Assembly: GCA_905201895.1 (NCBI GenBank)
Contig: CAJKPX010000046.1
Span: 1 to 16,704 of the forward strand
Origin: an uncultured Eubacteriales bacterium
GTDB lineage: Bacteria; Bacillota; Clostridia; Oscillospirales; CAG-272
DNA length: 16,704 bases
Reading direction: 5' to 3'
Shown here: positions 12,795 to 16,704 of the stretch, one piece after another
Numbering within the stretch: position 1 is the stretch's first letter
Layout: each line of letters starts with the position of its first letter
Translations under genes and position numbers: made by a program
The notes under the pieces: model-generated
What the model saw: only the letters and a program-made list of their open reading frames with translations
Database searches by the model: none
What the model was told of the DNA's origin: nothing

Positions 12795-14057
12795 ATGATA
12801 TTTTCGGAAAAGATCAACACCCTGGCACGCGAGGCGGAGATAGCGCTTGCCGAGCAATTTGCAAAAATCGACGCCGTTGCGTTTGAGAACACCCAAAAGG
12901 TGATGGACGCCTTTCGCGAGCACCGCGTGTCGGACGGCATGTTCCAATCGACCAGCGGCTACGGCTATGACGATCGCGGCAGAGATACGCTCGACGAGAT
13001 CTGGGCTGACGTGATGGGCGCCGAGGCGGCGATCGTGCGTCACGGCATTGTGAGTGGCACGCATGCGCTCACCATCGGCCTGTTCGGCATCCTGCGCCCC
13101 GGAGACGTGATGTATTCGGTGGCGGGCAAGCCCTACGATACGCTCGAGGAGGTCATCGGATTGTCGGGTGAGGCGGGCAACGGCTCGCTCCGCGATTTCG
13201 GTGTTTCCTATGCACAGACCGAGCTCGACGCGAACGGTACCTTTGATTTCGACGCGATCGGAGAGCGGCTTCGCTCTGCCGAGGGCGAGCGGATCAAGAT
13301 GGTCTTTGTTCAGCGCTCCAAGGGCTACCTCAACCGCCGCACGCTCAGCGTTGCCGAGATCGGGGAGCTGGTGCGCTTCGTCAAGGGCATCCGCCCCGAG
13401 GTGTTCGTGGTGGTGGACAACTGCTACGGCGAATTTGTGGAAACGCTGGAGCCCTCGGCGGTCGGAGCCGACCTCGTGATCGGCTCACTCATCAAAAATC
13501 CGGGTGGCGGCATGGCAGAGTCGGGCGGCTATCTCGCAGGCTCGCGTCGCGCGGTCGAGCTGGCAAGCTACCGCCTCACCTCGGTTGGCATCGGCGCTGA
13601 GGTTGGCGCCACGATGGGGCAGAACAAATCCATGTATAAGGGGCTTTTCTATGCCCCCCACACCACCGCGCAGGCACTCAAAACCGCATGCCTTGCCGCC
13701 TACGTGTTTGAAAAGCTGGGATACGCCGTGGAGCCGCGCTGGAACGAGGAGCGCCACGACATCATCCAGACCGTAATCACGGGAAGCGCCGAGGGGCTCT
13801 GTGCATTTTGTCGCGGAATTCAGGCAGGCTCCCCCGTGGATGCCTTCGTCACCCCCGAGCCCTGGGCAATGCCGGGGTATAGCGATCCCGTGATTATGGC
13901 GGCAGGCGCATTTACGCAGGGCAGCTCGATCGAGCTTTCTGCCGACGGTCCGCTCCGTCCGCCCTTTACCGCCTATTTCCAGGGTGGACTCACCTATGAG
14001 AGCGGCAAGATCGGCATTCTCGCCGCAGCGCAGAGCATGCTTGACGGCAAGAGCTGA
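12795..14057 (+). CDS. YnbB/methionine gamma-lyase family PLP enzyme (aluminium resistance family)
   Basis: A 420-residue PLP-dependent fold-type I protein of the family annotated as methionine gamma-lyase-like or aluminium resistance protein (Bacillus subtilis YnbB type). Hallmarks are the N-terminal FREHRVSDGMFQSTSGYGYDD (about 40-60), VSGTHALTIGLFGILRPGD (96-114), VVVDNCYGEF (D208, expected to hold the pyridine nitrogen) and SLIKNPGGGMAESGGY (231-246), where K234 is the expected PLP lysine. The true substrate of this family is poorly established. The ATG at 12795 gives the family N-terminus, but the SD is weak (purine-rich GAGAGAAAGAGA). It lies 65 bases after the DUF975 gene on the same strand. 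Confidence 0.9.
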   Translation: MIFSEKINTLAREAEIALAEQFAKIDAVAFENTQKVMDAFREHRVSDGMFQSTSGYGYDDRGRDTLDEIWADVMGAEAAIVRHGIVSGTHALTIGLFGILRPGDVMYSVAGKPYDTLEEVIGLSGEAGNGSLRDFGVSYAQTELDANGTFDFDAIGERLRSAEGERIKMVFVQRSKGYLNRRTLSVAEIGELVRFVKGIRPEVFVVVDNCYGEFVETLEPSAVGADLVIGSLIKNPGGGMAESGGYLAGSRRAVELASYRLTSVGIGAEVGATMGQNKSMYKGLFYAPHTTAQALKTACLAAYVFEKLGYAVEPRWNEERHDIIQTVITGSAEGLCAFCRGIQAGSPVDAFVTPEPWAMPGYSDPVIMAAGAFTQGSSIELSADGPLRPPFTAYFQGGLTYESGKIGILAAAQSMLDGKS

Positions 14058-14091
14058 CGCACGAAAAGTTTACAGAAAATTGAAGATGTTT

Positions 14092-14125
14092 GCATTGCGA
14101 TGTGGTAAAATAGACTCTGCAATGC
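14092..14125 (+). promoter_or_regulatory. candidate promoter and inverted repeat before the duplicated-domain lipoprotein gene
   Basis: TGG-TAAAAT (14103-14111) resembles an extended -10 box without a convincing -35. It lies between the arms of a 7-bp inverted repeat GCATTGC/GCAATGC (14092-14098 and 14119-14125), a possible operator enclosing the -10 box. The predicted start is near 14118. Confidence 0.4.
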
Positions 14126-14126
14126 G

Positions 14127-14167
14127 GAAAAGGATGCAAGCGTCCTTTTCAGAAGAAAGCGAAAGGA
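14127..14167 (+). promoter_or_regulatory. 5' UTR hairpin with possible anti-SD switch
   Basis: GAAAAGGATG/CGTCCTTTTC (14127-14136 and 14141-14150) forms ten pairs (one G-U) around a CAAG loop. The 3' arm TCCTTT could instead pair with the Shine-Dalgarno GAAAGGA (14161-14167) of the following gene, so two mutually exclusive structures are possible. Confidence 0.45.
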
Positions 14168-14176
14168 CCCAACGAA

Positions 14177-15295
14177 ATGAAACGAGTTTACAAAACGGCG
14201 ATGCTGATCCTCACCCTCGCCGCAATCCTGCTCGCGGCGGTCTCCTGCTCGGCAATCCCCGAGCCGGGCGTGCCCGAGGGCATGAAATCGGCAACCGCGG
14301 CAGGCGACGAATTCCGCCTTTACGTGCCGTCGGTCTGGACGGTCAACACGGCGTACGGCGTCTCGGGTGCGTATTTTACCATGTCCGAGCCCTCGAACGT
14401 GAGCGCGGTCAAATATGAGATTACGCAGGACATGAGCACAGCAATGAATGCGGCAGGCGTTGCCGACGGCGCGCGTCTCGATTGGTTCTGGGAGAACAAC
14501 TGTCTTCCTGCCGTGGAGCAGGTCTCGCTTGGCGGCAGCCTGCAGAAGGTGGAGCAGAAAGAGAACGAAGGAGAAGAGACGGAGAGCGGAGAGAAAAACG
14601 AGGGACTCCTCCTCGGCGAATGCAATGCCCGTCGCTACCACGTCACCGCAACGGTGCGCGGCGAAACTCTGCATTTCGTGCACGTGATTGCCGAGCGTGG
14701 GGGCGCGTTTTTCGTGCTTACCTTTACTGTGACCGACAATCTCTACGGGGCTTTGCAGGATAATATCGGGGAGATCATCGGCTGCTTTGTGTTTGCCGAG
14801 CCCTATGATCCCGACGCATTTGCCAAGCTCCCCACCGAGGGCATTGACGCGCCCGAGGGGATGAAGCTCGCCTCCAACGATCAGGTGCCCTACCGCTTCT
14901 TCGTGCCCGCCGATTGGACGCTGAACAATCTCGAGCAGGTTTATGCGGCATACGTGGAGAGCGATCGCTCAAGCGTGTGCGTTACCCCCTATATGCCCGA
15001 GACCGAGATGCGCGTGGGCGAATTCTTTGAGCTCTGCGCCGAGATGCTGGAGAACAGTGCCGACAAGGATGGCTACGAGCTGCTCGAAACCAAGACCGAC
15101 GTGGATATGGGCGGCGAGGTTGCAACGGCGTATACCTATCGCTATACGGTTGGCGGCAGGGAGGTGCGCTGCATGCAGGTGATTGCCGCGCACGGTAGCA
15201 TGATCTACAGCGTGACCTACACCGCCACGCCCGAGTGCTTTGACGCGCATCTGGACGAGGTGGACCGCATCATTGAAGCCTTTGCATTCCGATAA
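14177..15295 (+). CDS. predicted lipoprotein with two tandem homologous domains
   Basis: A 372-residue exported lipoprotein. The signal peptide ends in AVSC (Cys24). The mature protein contains two related units. The first begins at PEGMKSATAAGDEFRLYVPSVW (about 33) and the second at PEGMKLASNDQVPYRFFVPADW (about 226). Each runs through a parallel pattern ending in HVIAERGGAFFVLTFTVT...IIGCFVF and QVIAAHGSMIYSVTYTAT...IIEAFAF respectively. The first unit carries an acidic low-complexity insert (KENEGEETESGEKNEG). The shape (about 150-190 residues ending in I..CF.F) recalls PsbP/DcrB-like lipoproteins, but I do not recognise the family with certainty. The ATG at 14177 follows AAAGGA by 9 bases. 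It is monocistronic, bounded by a candidate promoter and a terminator. Confidence 0.82.
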   Translation: MKRVYKTAMLILTLAAILLAAVSCSAIPEPGVPEGMKSATAAGDEFRLYVPSVWTVNTAYGVSGAYFTMSEPSNVSAVKYEITQDMSTAMNAAGVADGARLDWFWENNCLPAVEQVSLGGSLQKVEQKENEGEETESGEKNEGLLLGECNARRYHVTATVRGETLHFVHVIAERGGAFFVLTFTVTDNLYGALQDNIGEIIGCFVFAEPYDPDAFAKLPTEGIDAPEGMKLASNDQVPYRFFVPADWTLNNLEQVYAAYVESDRSSVCVTPYMPETEMRVGEFFELCAEMLENSADKDGYELLETKTDVDMGGEVATAYTYRYTVGGREVRCMQVIAAHGSMIYSVTYTATPECFDAHLDEVDRIIEAFAFR

Positions 15296-15310
15296 ACGAT
15301 AAAGGGCAGT

Positions 15311-15347
15311 GTCGGAGCCGACGCAGGTGGGCTCCGACCGCTTTTTT
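15311..15347 (+). terminator. intrinsic terminator after the duplicated-domain lipoprotein gene
   Basis: A 9-bp stem GTCGGAGCC/GGCTCCGAC (15311-15319 and 15330-15338) with a 10-base loop, followed by CGCTTTTTTG. It lies 15 bases after the stop codon. Confidence 0.9.
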
Positions 15348-15400
15348 GAATCGGATCGCATGAAAAATGATCAAAGAACAGAAAAATATAGGTAGAAGCT

Positions 15401-16573
15401 ATGAAAGAAATTTATTTGGATAACAGCGCCACCACACCGCTCTCGGAGCACGTGAAGGAGGCAATGCACGAGGCGATGGAGGTCTACGGAAATCCCTCCT
15501 CCCTCCATCCCGTCGGGCAGGCGGCACATCGCCTTTTGGAGCAATCGCGTCGGCGCGTGCTGCAAAGCTTGGGCGTGCGCTCCGTCACCGCAGGGGCGGG
15601 GAGTCTGATCTTTACTGCGGGCGGAACCGAGGCGGATAACCTCGCCATTCTCGGCACGGCGTATGCCAAGCCCCGTCGACGCGGCGGTCGGATCATCTGC
15701 ACCGATTCCGAGCACGCGGGCGTTGAGCATGCGATGCAGGCGCTCGAGGCGGACGGCTTTGAGGTGGTGCGCATTGCAACGAGGGGTGGCGTGCTGGACA
15801 TGGAGCAGCTCGAGCAGGCGCTCACGCCCAATGCCTTTCTCGTGTCGATCATGATGGTGAACAACGAAACGGGTGCGCTCTACGACGTGGCACGCGCGTT
15901 TGCAATGGCAAAGGCAAAGCGTCCCGAGATCGTCACGCACACCGACGCGGTGCAGGGCTATCTCAAATGCAGATTTACGCCGCAGACGATCAAGGCGGAC
16001 CTCGTAACCGTCAGCTCGCACAAGATCCACGGACCCAAGGGCGTTGGCGCGCTCTACGTCTCGCCCGAGGCACTCAAGCGTCGCGATCTTGCCCCCACGG
16101 TTCACGGCGGCGGACAGGAGAGCGGCTTCCGCTCGGGCACCGAGAACCTCATCGGCATCGCAGGCTTCGGCGCGGCGGCAGAGGAGGGGTGGTCGAGCCT
16201 TGCCCATGACCTTGCCCATCTGACCGATCTGCGCGACTATGCACGCGAGCGGCTTGCAGAGCTGCCCGTCATGCTCAATCTGCCCGCGGGCGCGAGCGCA
16301 CCGCACATCGTCAACCTCACGCTTCCGAGCATTCGGAGTGAGACGATGCTGCACGCGCTTTCCACCGACGGCATCTGTGTTTCCAATGGCGCGGCGTGCT
16401 CCTCACACGGACAAAAAACGCAGTCCCCCCTGCTTGCCTTCGGACTCAACCGTGAGCAGATGGAGGCGTCGATCCGTGTCAGCTTCGGCAGACAAAACAC
16501 ACGCGAGGACGTCGACACGCTGGTCGAGTCACTCTCGCGCGAGATCGAAAGGCTTGTTCGCACCAAGCGCTGA
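15401..16573 (+). CDS. NifS/IscS-like cysteine desulfurase
   Basis: A 390-residue class V aminotransferase-fold enzyme that removes sulfur from cysteine to form a persulfide for Fe-S clusters or thiolated tRNA/cofactors. The N-terminus IYLDNSATTPL is canonical. FTAGGTEADNLAI, H105 in DSEHAGVEH (stacks on PLP), D182 and Q185 in HTDAVQG, the PLP lysine K208 in SSHKIHGPKG, and catalytic Cys333 in NGAACSSHGQKTQSPLL are all present. The loop after the cysteine is short and is followed by a conserved IRVSFGRQNT. The ATG at 15401 has only a weak AGG site, and no clear promoter is visible after the preceding terminator. No IscU, SufU, ThiI or MnmA gene is adjacent, and a terminator follows directly, so the sulfur acceptor cannot be inferred. 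Confidence 0.93.
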   Translation: MKEIYLDNSATTPLSEHVKEAMHEAMEVYGNPSSLHPVGQAAHRLLEQSRRRVLQSLGVRSVTAGAGSLIFTAGGTEADNLAILGTAYAKPRRRGGRIICTDSEHAGVEHAMQALEADGFEVVRIATRGGVLDMEQLEQALTPNAFLVSIMMVNNETGALYDVARAFAMAKAKRPEIVTHTDAVQGYLKCRFTPQTIKADLVTVSSHKIHGPKGVGALYVSPEALKRRDLAPTVHGGGQESGFRSGTENLIGIAGFGAAAEEGWSSLAHDLAHLTDLRDYARERLAELPVMLNLPAGASAPHIVNLTLPSIRSETMLHALSTDGICVSNGAACSSHGQKTQSPLLAFGLNREQMEASIRVSFGRQNTREDVDTLVESLSREIERLVRTKR

Positions 16574-16581
16574 CAAAAAAA

Positions 16582-16622
16582 CAAAGGGCTGCCTCAAATT
16601 GCAAATTTGAGGCAGCCCTTTG
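16582..16622. terminator. long palindromic terminator (repeat copy 2)
   Basis: A 19-bp perfect stem (16582-16600 and 16604-16622, arm CAAAGGGCTGCCTCAAATT) with a 3-base loop directly after the desulfurase stop. The core GGGCTGCCTCAAA/TTTGAGGCAGCCC is identical to that at 4833-4864. The T-run is inside the stem end (CTTTG) rather than a long tail. Confidence 0.82.
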
Positions 16623-16630
16623 AGATTGTA

Positions 16631-16704
16631 GACAAAACTAACATGTTTTGTCAAATTGCTTAAAAGTTTTGGTCAAGCTTTTTCAAAAGCTTGCGGGGTG
16701 AAGG
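16631..16704. repeat. start of an AT-rich repeat-like element with two inverted repeats, cut by window edge
   Basis: Two hairpin-forming inverted repeats follow each other: GACAAAAC/GTTTTGTC (16631-16638 and 16645-16652) and CAAGCTTTT/AAAAGCTTG around TC (about 16674-16693). The stretch then turns G-rich (GCGGGGTGAAGG). There is no coding potential. The composition differs from the surrounding genes and resembles dispersed intergenic repeats of Clostridia; this is inference. Confidence 0.45.

Noticed and set aside
15371..16354. A 327-codon minus-strand frame opposite the cysteine desulfurase
   Set aside because: Antisense shadow without motifs or ribosome site; the plus-strand enzyme has all catalytic residues.

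Overview
The window looks like chromosomal DNA of a moderately high-GC Bacillota, most likely an uncultured gut-type Clostridia. The evidence is ECF-transporter S components under riboswitch-like leaders (preQ1-I, THF-like), a YnbB-type PLP enzyme, a DUF975 membrane protein, and strong AGGAGG Shine-Dalgarno (SD) sites with sigma-A promoters. I see no phage, insertion sequence, CRISPR array, tRNA or rRNA.

Minus strand, 1-4328: two vitamin/precursor-uptake units. The right-hand unit has a perfect promoter, a long leader resembling a tetrahydrofolate riboswitch with an SD-sequestering stem, folT (folate ECF S component) and then folC (folylpolyglutamate synthase), and ends in a terminator. The left-hand unit has its own promoter, a short preQ1-I riboswitch whose tail contains the SD, queT (queuosine-precursor uptake) and then cca (tRNA CCA-adding enzyme, cut by the window edge). 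Together they cover folate capture and retention plus tRNA modification and maturation.

4450-4864: a cold-shock protein gene on the plus strand with a long leader, closed by a perfect palindromic terminator shared with the convergent unit on its right.

Minus strand, 4874-7698: an ECF sigma factor, a membrane-anchored probable anti-sigma factor (ATGA overlap) and a YfbK-like von Willebrand A lipoprotein, apparently one operon. To its right (7896-10091, minus) is a divergent GyrB/ParE-type topoisomerase B subunit without a partner A subunit in view. Between its promoter and its start lies a 34-codon ORF that looks like the amputated N-terminus of a YbaK-family tRNA deacylase.

Plus strand, 10143-16622: murD outside any cell-wall cluster, a DUF975 membrane protein, a YnbB-type PLP lyase, a lipoprotein made of two duplicated domains, and a NifS-like cysteine desulfurase. 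The terminator after the desulfurase shares the core hairpin of the one at 4833-4864, so this hairpin is a repeated element. The last ~80 bases look like the start of another dispersed repeat.

Most of the window is housekeeping. The points most worth following are the atypical THF-like leader, the YbaK remnant, the orphan topoisomerase B subunit, and the sigma/anti-sigma/vWA lipoprotein operon.
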